NCBI GenBank assembly: GCA_046048095.1
Contig: JBJOGS010000020.1
Location: forward strand, 1 to 27,553
Direction of reading: 5' to 3'
DNA: 27,553 nucleotides
DNA from: UBA3478 sp046048095
GTDB lineage: Bacteria; Bacteroidota; Bacteroidia; Flavobacteriales; Flavobacteriaceae
In this document: in pieces, positions 15,990 to 24,341 of the stretch
Layout: every line of letters begins with the position of its first letter
Position numbering within the stretch: the stretch's first letter is position 1
Made by a program: the position numbers and the translations under genes
Notes under the pieces: model-generated
What the model was told of the DNA's origin: nothing
What the model saw: only the letters and a program-made list of their open reading frames with translations
The model's database searches: none

Positions 15990-16899
15990 GCTCATCATCT
16001 CTGTTGAAGGCCCTACGGCAAGCGGAAAAACTCAACTAGGTGTTTCTCTTGCTGCCGCGTTTAACACAGCGGTTGTTTCTAGTGACTCAAGACAGTGCTA
16101 TAAAGAAATGTGTATTGGCACCGCCGTCCCAAGCATAGAAGAAAGAAGAGATATTGTACACTATATGATACACAGTCATTCAGTGAACGACGCGCTCACT
16201 GCAGCAAGTTTTTCAGCGGAGGCACACAAGCATATAGAAACGATCTTTAAGAAGCACAATAAGGTGATTTTAGTGGGCGGAAGCCCTCTCTACGCCGAAT
16301 CCATACTGTACGGATTAAATGACCTACCACCCATTGACCCAGAAATCGTAAACCTGACAAGAGCCATGAGCCTCGAGGTATTAAAACAGCAGCTGAAAGC
16401 TGCTGACCCAGAAACCTACGAGCGAATCGATCAAATGAATCGAAGAAGACTTGAACGCGCCTTTCAGGTGACTCTTCAAACAGGAGAAAAATTTAGTGCA
16501 TTATTAAATCAACCAAAACAAGCGCCAAGGTATGCTGTAGTGCGCATGCGTATAGAGCAGCCTAGAACCATTCTTTACGAGCGAATTAACAAACGCGTTG
16601 ATGCCATGTTTCAGATGGGTTTGGTAGAAGAGGCGCGTTCGCTCTTTTCTCACCCCTCAGAAATCATTCAGGCTACAGTAGGTTACACAGAGCTATTTGA
16701 AGCTTTTAAGCAGCGCTATGACTTAAGCCGGGCGAAAGAACTCATAAAACAACACACCAGAAATTTCGCCAAACGTCAACTTACTTGGTATAGAAAAAGA
16801 AATGAGATGGTCAGCCTAAGTGCAGAAATGCCCTTTGAACAGGCTCTAAAAATGATCAAGCATTTACCACAAGGCGAAACCCCTCACCGTGAATATTGA
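15976..16899 (+). CDS. miaA: tRNA dimethylallyltransferase MiaA
   Basis: Transfers a dimethylallyl group to adenosine 37 of tRNAs that read codons beginning with U. The P-loop is GPTASGKT (12-19 with the start used here), followed by the family blocks SSDSRQCYKEM, IGTAVPS and VGGSPLYAE. The tail with RNFAKRQLTWYRK is the tRNA-binding part. No ATG exists before the P-loop. TTG at 15976 puts the usual handful of residues ahead of it and overlaps the exonuclease gene by 14 bases; the TTG at 15940 would lengthen the overlap to 50 bases. This gives 307 residues, normal for MiaA. The last 44 bases overlap the 3' end of the convergent response regulator gene. Confidence 0.93.
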   Translation: MRSDKLIISVEGPTASGKTQLGVSLAAAFNTAVVSSDSRQCYKEMCIGTAVPSIEERRDIVHYMIHSHSVNDALTAASFSAEAHKHIETIFKKHNKVILVGGSPLYAESILYGLNDLPPIDPEIVNLTRAMSLEVLKQQLKAADPETYERIDQMNRRRLERAFQVTLQTGEKFSALLNQPKQAPRYAVVRMRIEQPRTILYERINKRVDAMFQMGLVEEARSLFSHPSEIIQATVGYTELFEAFKQRYDLSRAKELIKQHTRNFAKRQLTWYRKRNEMVSLSAEMPFEQALKMIKHLPQGETPHREY

Positions 16900-17557
16900 G
16901 AATCTCTACCTTCGGATCTTTCTTTAGGTATTTTCTCAACTTCGCTATATACACATCCATACTGCGCGAAGTGAAGTAGTTGTCATCGCGCCATATTTGA
17001 GTAAGGGCACGTTCTCTAGGCATCAAATCGTTTAAATGAAGTGCCAACATTTTAAGTAATTCATTTTCTTTCGGAGAAAGTTTGACAGGCTCTTCATCTC
17101 GAAAGGTCAAAAACCTCAATTTTGCATTCAACACAAAATCTCCAATCACAAAATCGACCTGCTGAGTTTGGGCCATTGAGCCCACAGACTTGCGTTTTAA
17201 AAGAGTTTTTAATTTCACCAAAAGCACTTCTGAATCGAAGGGCTTATTTAAATAGTCATCCGCACCCGACTTGTATCCCTTTAAAACGTCTTCTTTCAGA
17301 CTTTTTGCCGTTAGAAAAAGGATGGGAATGACTGCGTTATCATCTCGGATTTCTCTTGCCAAGGTAAAACCATCTTTAAATGGCATCATTACATCCAAAA
17401 TACAGGCGTCGTAGGTTGCTTTTTTGTATTTCTCGAATCCCTCCATCCCATTTTTGGCGAGCGTCACTTCAAAACCATTGAGATTCAAATAATCTCTTAA
17501 AACAATTCCGAAGTTTGGGTCGTCTTCGACTAATAAAATACGATTGGCATCACTCAT
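16856..17557 (-). CDS. OmpR-family response regulator (RprY-like)
   Basis: A two-component transcription factor of 233 residues. The receiver domain (about 5-120) has the acidic pair Asp12-Asp13, the phosphorylation site Asp55 in CILDVMMP, Thr83 and Lys105 in LNKPF. The C-terminal winged helix (about 135-233) has the OmpR-type SPKENELLKML and the SRSMDVYIAKLRKYLK recognition region, ending HGEGFRLVV. The gene lies 5 bases downstream of the histidine kinase gene and is surely its partner. Its C-terminal codons overlap the end of miaA on the other strand by 44 bases, and both reading frames look conserved there. Confidence 0.94.
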   Translation of the reverse strand: MSDANRILLVEDDPNFGIVLRDYLNLNGFEVTLAKNGMEGFEKYKKATYDACILDVMMPFKDGFTLAREIRDDNAVIPILFLTAKSLKEDVLKGYKSGADDYLNKPFDSEVLLVKLKTLLKRKSVGSMAQTQQVDFVIGDFVLNAKLRFLTFRDEEPVKLSPKENELLKMLALHLNDLMPRERALTQIWRDDNYFTSRSMDVYIAKLRKYLKKDPKVEILNIHGEGFRLVVNA

Positions 17558-17562
17558 GTTTC

Positions 17563-19164
17563 CTAATGTAAATTGAGTTTAATTGAAAATTCAGTACCAA
17601 CGCCCTTTTCGCTTTCAACATGAACTTCACCAGAATGCGCTTCTACAATCTGCTTCACATAGGCTAAACCTAACCCATGTCCTTTAACATTGTGCAGATT
17701 TCCGGTATTCTCACGATAAAACTTTTCGAAAATGTGCTTGAGTGATGAGCGACTCATTCCCTTTCCGTTATCTTTTATCGTTACCACCACTGTTCTGTTG
17801 ACATTTTGTGTTTTCACCTCAATTCGCAATGCTCTTTCAGCATCGGCATATTTCAGGGCATTATCTAAAATGTTCACAATAACATTGATTAAATGCATGG
17901 CATTTCCCCAAATTTTATCGTGAACTGCTTCTTTATTAACAATTACTGTGCCATTTTTTTCTTGAATAAATAATTTTACCCGTTCAACAGCCTCGTCGAT
18001 TACCTCGTGCAAATCAACCTGCTCTCTTTCAATGGTTAATTGTCCTTTTTCTAACTGAGAAATTTGTAGTACGTTTTCGACCTGTGCGTTCATCCGCTTG
18101 TTCTCGTCCTTAATCATTTTGATGTATCGATCAAAGTTCGTTGCCCCCTGCTCTTTAACGTTGTAGGTCGCTTTAAGTGCTTCAACAGCGAGATTAATGG
18201 TCGCTATAGGTGTTTTGAACTCATGGGTCATGTTATTGATGAAATCCGTCTTTATCTCAGCTATTTTCTTCTGTGTAAATAGTTGGTGTAGGGCGACACT
18301 AAAGGCAATTAAAATGATGAGTGTGAAAAAAATTGAGATCACTACTAGACCAATGACATCCCTCCAAATAAGCGCATCCTTGTTCGGAATCAAAACATTC
18401 AAGGCATACGCACTTGAACCTTCACTGTCTTTAAACAAGGGTACCGAAAAATTAGGTGTAAGTGCAAAGTCATAGCCCTCTGATTTTACTGAGGTCGGGT
18501 AGTTTAGTCGTACTACTCCAAATTCAAAGTTTCCAGTAATTCCGCGCTTTACCATTTCTCTATCCAGTACAAAGCGGATCTCTGAGGGCGACACCCGTTG
18601 ATGAATTGGGGTTAATTTTGCAGCTTCCATGAATACATCTTCGTACTGCGCCTTTTCAATGCTACTTAACCCTCCGATCTTATCGATGACATCTATAGGC
18701 TCGAGCGCAACGGCAGATCCATCCAAAGCAGAAGAAGGTCTGAATGTCTTTTGACTTCTTCTTGAAGTAAAATTGACAATCCTGGTGGTATCGCTACTAT
18801 TTAAAGCACTGAATCCGGGCAGTGCACTCGTGGCCACATCATAACCTTGCTCTAAAATTCCGTGTGAATAAAAAATGATCTCATCGTTGCTCAAACTCCG
18901 ATCTACAAAGAAAAAATTTCTTATTTGCGTTGATTTTGGCGCACCAACACTATCGATAAGCACGGCAAGTTTTGAATAATAATCGTTGCGCTCTCGCTCC
19001 TCTATCATATCCGCTGCATGCTCCATCACATCAATCATAGCCGTAGAAAATTCTTCGGCACGACTCTCTAAAGACAGCTTTATCCAGTACCCCTGCACCA
19101 GAATAGATCCTAACAAGGCCACGGTCATAAGTCCGATGACGGCAAAAAGCCCATTTCTCTTCAT
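17563..19164 (-). CDS. Sensor histidine kinase (RprX-like)
   Basis: A membrane-bound two-component sensor of 533 residues. Membrane segments lie at about 7-28 and 268-292. The 240 residues between them form a periplasmic sensor region without a domain I recognise. The HisKA domain follows directly, with no HAMP region that I can see: the phospho-accepting His314 is in NMTHEFKTPIA. The ATPase domain has the N-box NILDNALKY (431-439), G1 DNGKG (465-469) and G2 GHGLGL (495-500), all intact. A TAAATTTG promoter box lies just upstream inside the end of coaE. The response regulator gene follows after 5 bases. Confidence 0.93.
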   Translation of the reverse strand: MKRNGLFAVIGLMTVALLGSILVQGYWIKLSLESRAEEFSTAMIDVMEHAADMIEERERNDYYSKLAVLIDSVGAPKSTQIRNFFFVDRSLSNDEIIFYSHGILEQGYDVATSALPGFSALNSSDTTRIVNFTSRRSQKTFRPSSALDGSAVALEPIDVIDKIGGLSSIEKAQYEDVFMEAAKLTPIHQRVSPSEIRFVLDREMVKRGITGNFEFGVVRLNYPTSVKSEGYDFALTPNFSVPLFKDSEGSSAYALNVLIPNKDALIWRDVIGLVVISIFFTLIILIAFSVALHQLFTQKKIAEIKTDFINNMTHEFKTPIATINLAVEALKATYNVKEQGATNFDRYIKMIKDENKRMNAQVENVLQISQLEKGQLTIEREQVDLHEVIDEAVERVKLFIQEKNGTVIVNKEAVHDKIWGNAMHLINVIVNILDNALKYADAERALRIEVKTQNVNRTVVVTIKDNGKGMSRSSLKHIFEKFYRENTGNLHNVKGHGLGLAYVKQIVEAHSGEVHVESEKGVGTEFSIKLNLH

Positions 19165-19188
19165 AGGTAGTAGGTTTTATAGCCTTTA

Positions 19189-19196
19189 CAAATTTA
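19189..19196 (-). promoter_or_regulatory. -7 promoter box of the two-component operon
   Basis: The minus strand reads TAAATTTG, an exact TAnnTTTG, 24 bases before the kinase ATG at 19164. The only -33 candidate is a TTC 21 bases upstream, which falls within the coaE coding end. It separates the sensor operon from coaE. Confidence 0.45.
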
Positions 19197-19207
19197 GGCT
19201 GTTGCTG

Positions 19208-19813
19208 CTATACATCCGAAGCCTCCAGTAAATCCAAAATCAGCGCATTCACCTGATCTTCAAGAGACAACGAATCTGAATTATCAATGATATGTGTGAC
19301 TTTGTGCAAAAGTGATTCAAAATCAGGTTGGGATTTCATTCTGGCGATTACGGCCGAACGATCTATGCCATCTCTTTTCATTACCCGCTGTACACGAAGT
19401 TCTTCAGGACAAGACACAAGCACTATGGCATCAAAATTTTTGTAGTGCTCAGTGGCAAGAATAAGTGCTGATTCTTGAAACACCAACACGGTGTTTTGAT
19501 TCTTAGCCCAGTCTTCAAAAGCCAACCGAACCGCCGGATGAACCAATTCTTCAAGCTGAGCTTTCAGTTCAGCGCGTTCAAATATTTTTGAAGCAATATA
19601 GGCCGCGTTTAATTGGACGGGTTGCTTACTTGGTGAATGAAAGGCATCTTTTCCCAATAAGGCTTCTATAGCCTGTCTCAATGGGATATCTGAAACCATG
19701 AGCTCTTTTGCCCACTTATCTGAATTGAATACGGGATACCCCTTAGATTGAATAATATCGCATACCACTGACTTTCCAGAACCTATCCCCCCTGTAATGG
19801 CGATTTTCTTCAT
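19208..19813 (-). CDS. coaE: Dephospho-CoA kinase
   Basis: Phosphorylates the ribose 3'-hydroxyl of dephospho-CoA, the last step in coenzyme A synthesis. The 201 residues have the P-loop GGIGSGKS (8-15), the D-KWAKEL region (NSDKWAKEL), the VHPAVR block, and FQESALILATEHYKNFDAIVLV, the common lid and core pattern of CoaE, then the RVMKRDG stretch. Its ATG overlaps the stop of the YbbR gene by four bases. The coaBC gene of the same pathway is further upstream on the same strand but in another operon. Confidence 0.94.
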   Translation of the reverse strand: MKKIAITGGIGSGKSVVCDIIQSKGYPVFNSDKWAKELMVSDIPLRQAIEALLGKDAFHSPSKQPVQLNAAYIASKIFERAELKAQLEELVHPAVRLAFEDWAKNQNTVLVFQESALILATEHYKNFDAIVLVSCPEELRVQRVMKRDGIDRSAVIARMKSQPDFESLLHKVTHIIDNSDSLSLEDQVNALILDLLEASDV

Positions 19814-20742
19814 GGGCGCTCGATTATAAAGGTTACCGAATCTAAGGCTAAGGCTACCTGAAACACACCTTCAGGAATACGAGTAAGACGCAGCTGTAGC
19901 TTATTCGCAACATTGGTCTGCTCAGTAGGATCATAGTGAACAGCCACCTCAAAGTCATCTGCACTGAGCGTCTTTAAGCGTTCAGTGGGGGCCTTACAAA
20001 TCAAACGTACTCGGTCCGGAAAAAGCAGCAAATTAATGGCTGGATCTTCAGTGTTCACCCTTATAGGTAATTCATAAGTGTTCTCTGAGAACCGGGTCAC
20101 ATTGAGTGAATAACGCACCGTATTCTTAGAATAACTCAACAGCTCGTTTTTCGGCGGAGTTAAAACCAGGTCACGTTGTATCGATTCATGAACGTCTTGA
20201 AGCCGAACGGGTAATGTATGAATACCGTTTATGGTGTCGATGACTGCCTTTACCCCCCTCACCTCGATCGTTGTTGGCTCAATATGCGCTGAGTCTAAGG
20301 CAATGTAATTTGGCCTAAAAGAAAACGTAACATTGGGAATGACCGCAACAGTCTTTGATGAAAGCAATGCCGCATCTACCGGTATAGGTTGAATGGATGC
20401 CCTGACCAGGGTAAGCGATTCGGATAGTTCAGATTGCAGCGCACGCTCTATATATTCAGGAGCAACAGTATAGGTTTGGTCCTTGTAACTCAACTTATCT
20501 AGTGGTAGGTCGTAGGGTTTCTTGTTCGAAAACGCAAATAGCAGGCGAAACCCCGTTGCATTTAAACGAACAGGGATGTCAAATGGTTCATTGGAGAGCA
20601 GTATAAGCGAGTCTGGGGGCTGCACGAACCTACCCTGAACGACCGTTGAAACAGTAACAGGCTTACTTAAGTGATTGAAAAACCATATCACGGCAGCGAG
20701 AAGCAAAAAGTAAATGAATTGTCTAACCTTCAGCTGCCTCAT
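19810..20742 (-). CDS. YbbR-domain protein with an N-terminal membrane anchor
   Basis: A 310-residue protein with one membrane segment at about 9-24 (FIYFLLLAAVIWFFNHL) and the rest outside the cytoplasm. The beta-rich body (PVRLNATGFRLL, the FRPNYIALDSAHIEPTTIEVRG stretch and the tail with IPEGVF) is like YbbR repeats, which in Firmicutes CdaR regulate the diadenylate cyclase CdaA. No cyclase gene is in the window, so a role in c-di-AMP control cannot be claimed. It lies 4 bases after the glycosyltransferase gene and overlaps coaE by four bases. The family assignment is moderate because the repeats are divergent. Confidence 0.75.
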   Translation of the reverse strand: MRQLKVRQFIYFLLLAAVIWFFNHLSKPVTVSTVVQGRFVQPPDSLILLSNEPFDIPVRLNATGFRLLFAFSNKKPYDLPLDKLSYKDQTYTVAPEYIERALQSELSESLTLVRASIQPIPVDAALLSSKTVAVIPNVTFSFRPNYIALDSAHIEPTTIEVRGVKAVIDTINGIHTLPVRLQDVHESIQRDLVLTPPKNELLSYSKNTVRYSLNVTRFSENTYELPIRVNTEDPAINLLLFPDRVRLICKAPTERLKTLSADDFEVAVHYDPTEQTNVANKLQLRLTRIPEGVFQVALALDSVTFIIERP

Positions 20743-20746
20743 AAGC

Positions 20747-21796
20747 TTAATCCTTAATTAATGGTTTGAAAAAAAGATGTGGAAAAATTAGCTCCACTGG
20801 CTTGCTTCTGTTCATCCATAACCCCAATTTAACTCGGATATACCCTAAGGCATAACCAATCATTTGAAGAAAAAAGGCGAAAACACTTAAAGCGGTTAGC
20901 TTCAAAGAACGGGTCTGATAAAGGAGCTGCAATTTAAACAGCCCCAAATAAACGATTAGCGGAAGAAGCACGCTACTCAAAGTGAACAGACTTAGCCTAT
21001 CTAACATAAATGCTAATCCAGCAGCCAGACAACTTAATAGATAGAGCAAAAAAAGCGCTGGGGCTTTGTAAATCCACCTTTTAAATTCCGGGTGCCACTG
21101 CTCTAGGATCGGCCTAACACTTCCAAACTTGTAAACCTGCTTGAAAAAAGAATCAAAACGTATTCTTCGCTGGTGATAGACCACCGCATCTTTAAGAAGG
21201 CGAGACTTAAATCCTAACTTCCACGCTCTCATCACTAGCTCGGGATCCTCCCCAGGATGCAAGGACGAAAAGCCTCCAGTAGCCTCAAAAACAGCTCGAG
21301 AAAGCCCCATATTGAAACTTCTAGGTTCAAAATATGAACTGCTTTTACCTCGGATCCCTCCCGTACTCATCTTAGAGGTCATTACCATGTTAACCGCCTT
21401 TTGAACTAGGGTAAAAGTTGGAAGCGCAGCATCTGGACCGCCAAAGAAATCTGCATATTCTTCAATTAGCGAGCGATCGACCTCATTCAAGTAGTTTTCA
21501 GGAAGTATGCAATCCGAGTCTACCAGTATGAAATAGTCGCCTGAGGCTTTACGCATTCCAAAATTACGACTATCCCCTGGTCCCGAATTGGGGGTAAAGT
21601 AATAATGGATCTTAGAAGATAAAGGACTCTCTTCACAAACTTGCCTTGAATCGAATTCTGATCCATCCTCGACCACAACAATCTCGAAATTACGATTATA
21701 GCGCTGATTAGCGATCGAATCTAATAATTGCTTTAACTCGTCAGGACGATTGTATACCGGTACCACAATGGAGTATAGATGTTCAGGCCTACCCAT
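20747..21796 (-). CDS. Family 2 glycosyltransferase with C-terminal membrane segments
   Basis: Predicted to transfer a sugar from a nucleotide sugar to a cell-surface glycan or lipid acceptor; donor and acceptor are unknown. In the 349 residues the GT-A domain (about 8-230) has VVPVYNRPDEL (11-21), VVEDGS (41-46), the PGDSRNFG block (73-80), the metal-binding DSD (93-95) and the GEDPELVMRAWKLGF motif that precedes the acceptor site. Three hydrophobic segments follow (about 245-265, 270-295 and 302-325), so the catalytic domain is on the cytoplasmic face of the inner membrane. It begins 26 bases after fabI and is 4 bases from the YbbR gene. Confidence 0.9.
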   Translation of the reverse strand: MGRPEHLYSIVVPVYNRPDELKQLLDSIANQRYNRNFEIVVVEDGSEFDSRQVCEESPLSSKIHYYFTPNSGPGDSRNFGMRKASGDYFILVDSDCILPENYLNEVDRSLIEEYADFFGGPDAALPTFTLVQKAVNMVMTSKMSTGGIRGKSSSYFEPRSFNMGLSRAVFEATGGFSSLHPGEDPELVMRAWKLGFKSRLLKDAVVYHQRRIRFDSFFKQVYKFGSVRPILEQWHPEFKRWIYKAPALFLLYLLSCLAAGLAFMLDRLSLFTLSSVLLPLIVYLGLFKLQLLYQTRSLKLTALSVFAFFLQMIGYALGYIRVKLGLWMNRSKPVELIFPHLFFKPLIKD

Positions 21797-21822
21797 TGAT
21801 GAGGTGCATTTTTACAGTACGC

Positions 21823-22638
21823 TTAATGATCCGAGAATAACTCCACAATTTCTTGGCTTACCCCCGTTGAAGAGAAGCCTCCATCGTGAAACAGATTTTG
21901 CATGGTTACTTTTCGTGTCAAGTCAGAAAACAAGGTCACGGCGTAATCCGCACAGTCGTCTGCAGAAGCGTTACCTAATGGAGACATTTTCTCTGCATAA
22001 TTTAGAAACGCATCAAAACCCTTAACTCCCTTTCCGGCTGTGGTAATCGTCGGAGATTGAGAAATGGTGTTCACACGAACCTTCTTCTCTTTACCAAAGA
22101 AATAACCAAAACTTCGAGCCACCGACTCTAGATAGGCCTTATTATCGGCCATATCATTATAATCCGGAAAGGTGCGCTGTGCCGCCATATAAGTAAGCGC
22201 CAACACGCTTCCCCATTCATTCATGGCATCAAGCTTGTATAATTGTTGGAGTAACTTGTGAAAAGAAAGTGCCGAAACATCCCATCCTTTAGTCGTAAAA
22301 TCATAATTCTCATCGGTATAATGTCTGCCTTTTCGAACATTGACCGACATCCCTATCGAGTGTAATACAAAATCAAGTTTTCCACCTAAATGCTGCATGG
22401 AAGCTGCAATAAGCCGATCTAAATCCTCTGTAGAAGTCGCATCAGCAGCGATAACCAGTGCACCCGTTTTTTCTGCTAGAGCATTTAACTCACCCATTCT
22501 CAGCGCTATAGGCGCATTGGTAAGCACAAATGATCCTCCTTCTTCATGTACGCGTTCGGCGGTTTTCCATGCAATTGAATTTTCATCTAATGCACCAAAA
22601 ATAATCCCTCGTTTTCCTTTTAATAGGTTGTAATTCAT
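21823..22638 (-). CDS. fabI: Enoyl-[acyl-carrier-protein] reductase FabI
   Basis: Reduces trans-2-enoyl-ACP with NAD(P)H in the last step of fatty-acid elongation. The 271 residues begin MNYNLLKGKRGIIFGALDENSIAW, the Bacteroidota-type N-terminus. The frame extends 11 codons further up, through the promoter region, and I reject that extension. The active site has Tyr150 and Tyr160 with Lys167, the Y-x6-K pattern of FabI (YNDMADNK). HSIGMSVN and NTISQSP are the cofactor and substrate blocks. A TATATTTG promoter box lies 22 bases upstream. It is the first gene of a run through glycosyltransferase, YbbR and coaE. Confidence 0.95.
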   Translation of the reverse strand: MNYNLLKGKRGIIFGALDENSIAWKTAERVHEEGGSFVLTNAPIALRMGELNALAEKTGALVIAADATSTEDLDRLIAASMQHLGGKLDFVLHSIGMSVNVRKGRHYTDENYDFTTKGWDVSALSFHKLLQQLYKLDAMNEWGSVLALTYMAAQRTFPDYNDMADNKAYLESVARSFGYFFGKEKKVRVNTISQSPTITTAGKGVKGFDAFLNYAEKMSPLGNASADDCADYAVTLFSDLTRKVTMQNLFHDGGFSSTGVSQEIVELFSDH

Positions 22639-22659
22639 TACCTGTGGTTTTAATACATT

Positions 22660-22667
22660 CAAATATA
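22660..22667 (-). promoter_or_regulatory. -7 promoter box of fabI
   Basis: The minus strand reads TATATTTG, an exact TAnnTTTG, in the 47-base gap after recN. A TTA (one mismatch to the -33 TTG) lies 19 bases upstream. The expected start is about 15 bases before the fabI ATG. Confidence 0.55.
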
Positions 22668-22685
22668 ACAAGAATCGCCCCTAGA

Positions 22686-24341
22686 CTAACGCTTTGAAAG
22701 CAGTGTTCTTGCATGACTCAAAGCCGTCTCTGACGGATCATTACCCTCTATCATAGAAGCAATCTCATATTCTCTATCAGACGCATTGAGTTTCTTCACA
22801 GAGGTAACGAAGCGCCCTGCGACTTCGCTTTTGAAAATTTTTAAATGAGCATGGCCTTTGGCAGCCACCTGTGGAAGATGTGTGATGACGAGCAGCTGAT
22901 GGCGCGCTCCAATAAGATCGAATAGCTGCGCAACACGCTCTGCCACCTGCCCAGACACCCCAGTATCAATCTCATCAAACACTTGAGTAGGAATCGCCTT
23001 CGACTTACCCTTGACATATTGTATAGCCAAGGCCAATCGCGAAAGTTCACCTCCTGAAATTACTTGTTTTAAATCGAGTAACTCTGCCCCTTTATTTGCC
23101 TGGAATTTAAATAACACTTCATCACTACCGTTGATCATTAATTCAGACTTATGGGCTACTTCAATGCGTAACTGGGCAGCAGGCATCTCTAAAGAACTTA
23201 AGACCTCTTGAATCTGAGAACTAAGCCTTATTGCCGCTTCTTTTCTTTTACTACTCAGATGTGCTGACAAGGGGCGTAATTCGGCCTCTAAAGCAATTAC
23301 CTGTTTTTCAATGGATTGAACACGTTCTTGATAACTCTGATCCTCTCCAAGGCTTGCCGCTAGTGCATCTCGTTTTTCGATTAGCGCCTCTAGAGTAACA
23401 ACGCCGTGCTTTGTCTGCAAGCGATGTAATTCAGATAATTTTTGCTCGATCTCTTGATAAGTGTCCGGGTCTATATTCACAGAATCCAACGCCTGTTGAA
23501 GCTCGACAGAAAGGTCTTGAACTTCAACAACAACAGATTGTAAACGCTCAAAAAAATGAGCAAATTGCGGTGATATGCGCTGTAATTCTGAAAGCAGCCG
23601 TAGGGTGGATCGCAATTGTTCTAAAGTGCCGTAAGGCTCTGAATCAAAAAGCTGGTTGGCCTCAGTAATCAAATCAATAATTTTCTCTGATTGACTAAAT
23701 AATTCGTGTTGCTGCTCAAGAAATTCTTGATCTAAACGATCTAACTGAAGTAAGTCAAGTTCTTCTTTTAAATGCTTCTGATAGGCCCATTCACGTTCAA
23801 AAGTGTCGGCCTTTTTGCGCAAAACATCCAGCTCATTTGAAAGTCGCTTAAACTCTCTATATGCCTGATTATAGCGCGCAAGTACTTCTTGGTTATCAGA
23901 AAAATCATCTAATAATTGAAATTGTTCGTTCGTGCGCAAAAAGCTATACGATTCATGCTGAGAGTGAAATGATAGCACCTGTTCTGTAAGCAGGTGCAAT
24001 GCGGCTTGTGTAATTGGGGTATCATTGATGAAGAGACGCGATTTCGACTGATAAACGAGCTCTCTTCGAATCACACAGTCCTCAAAGTAATCGATATCAT
24101 GGTCTTTAAACCAATAGGTATATTCTCGATCAATCTTTACATGAAGCTCAATAATGCATTTTCGCTGGGGGTCAAAAAAACTTACGCCATCTGCTCTCGC
24201 TCCAAGAACTAATTGTAGGGCTTGCATCACTACCGACTTACCCGAACCAGTCTCTCCGGTGATCACATTCAACCCAGGACTAAAATCAATGACCACCTCA
24301 TCAATCAATGCAAAGTTCTTTATGTGAAGAGAGATCAGCAT
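22686..24341 (-). CDS. recN: DNA repair protein RecN
   Basis: An SMC-like ATPase that acts at DNA double-strand breaks in recombinational repair. The 551 residues are the usual length. Walker A is GETGSGKS (29-36); long coiled-coil regions fill about 150-370; the signature ISGGELSRLALA and Walker B VFDEIDTGVSG, then THLPQVAAKGH, lie in the C-terminal head. The ATG shares its A with the TAA of the upstream DUF4835 gene (TAATG), so translation is probably coupled. It is the last gene of the bamD operon; fabI follows from its own promoter. Confidence 0.96.
   Translation of the reverse strand: MLISLHIKNFALIDEVVIDFSPGLNVITGETGSGKSVVMQALQLVLGARADGVSFFDPQRKCIIELHVKIDREYTYWFKDHDIDYFEDCVIRRELVYQSKSRLFINDTPITQAALHLLTEQVLSFHSQHESYSFLRTNEQFQLLDDFSDNQEVLARYNQAYREFKRLSNELDVLRKKADTFEREWAYQKHLKEELDLLQLDRLDQEFLEQQHELFSQSEKIIDLITEANQLFDSEPYGTLEQLRSTLRLLSELQRISPQFAHFFERLQSVVVEVQDLSVELQQALDSVNIDPDTYQEIEQKLSELHRLQTKHGVVTLEALIEKRDALAASLGEDQSYQERVQSIEKQVIALEAELRPLSAHLSSKRKEAAIRLSSQIQEVLSSLEMPAAQLRIEVAHKSELMINGSDEVLFKFQANKGAELLDLKQVISGGELSRLALAIQYVKGKSKAIPTQVFDEIDTGVSGQVAERVAQLFDLIGARHQLLVITHLPQVAAKGHAHLKIFKSEVAGRFVTSVKKLNASDREYEIASMIEGNDPSETALSHARTLLSKR

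Noticed and set aside
22639..22671. Longer FabI reading frame starting at 22671
   Set aside because: It would run through the TATATTTG promoter box; MNYNLLKGKRG is the standard N-terminus.
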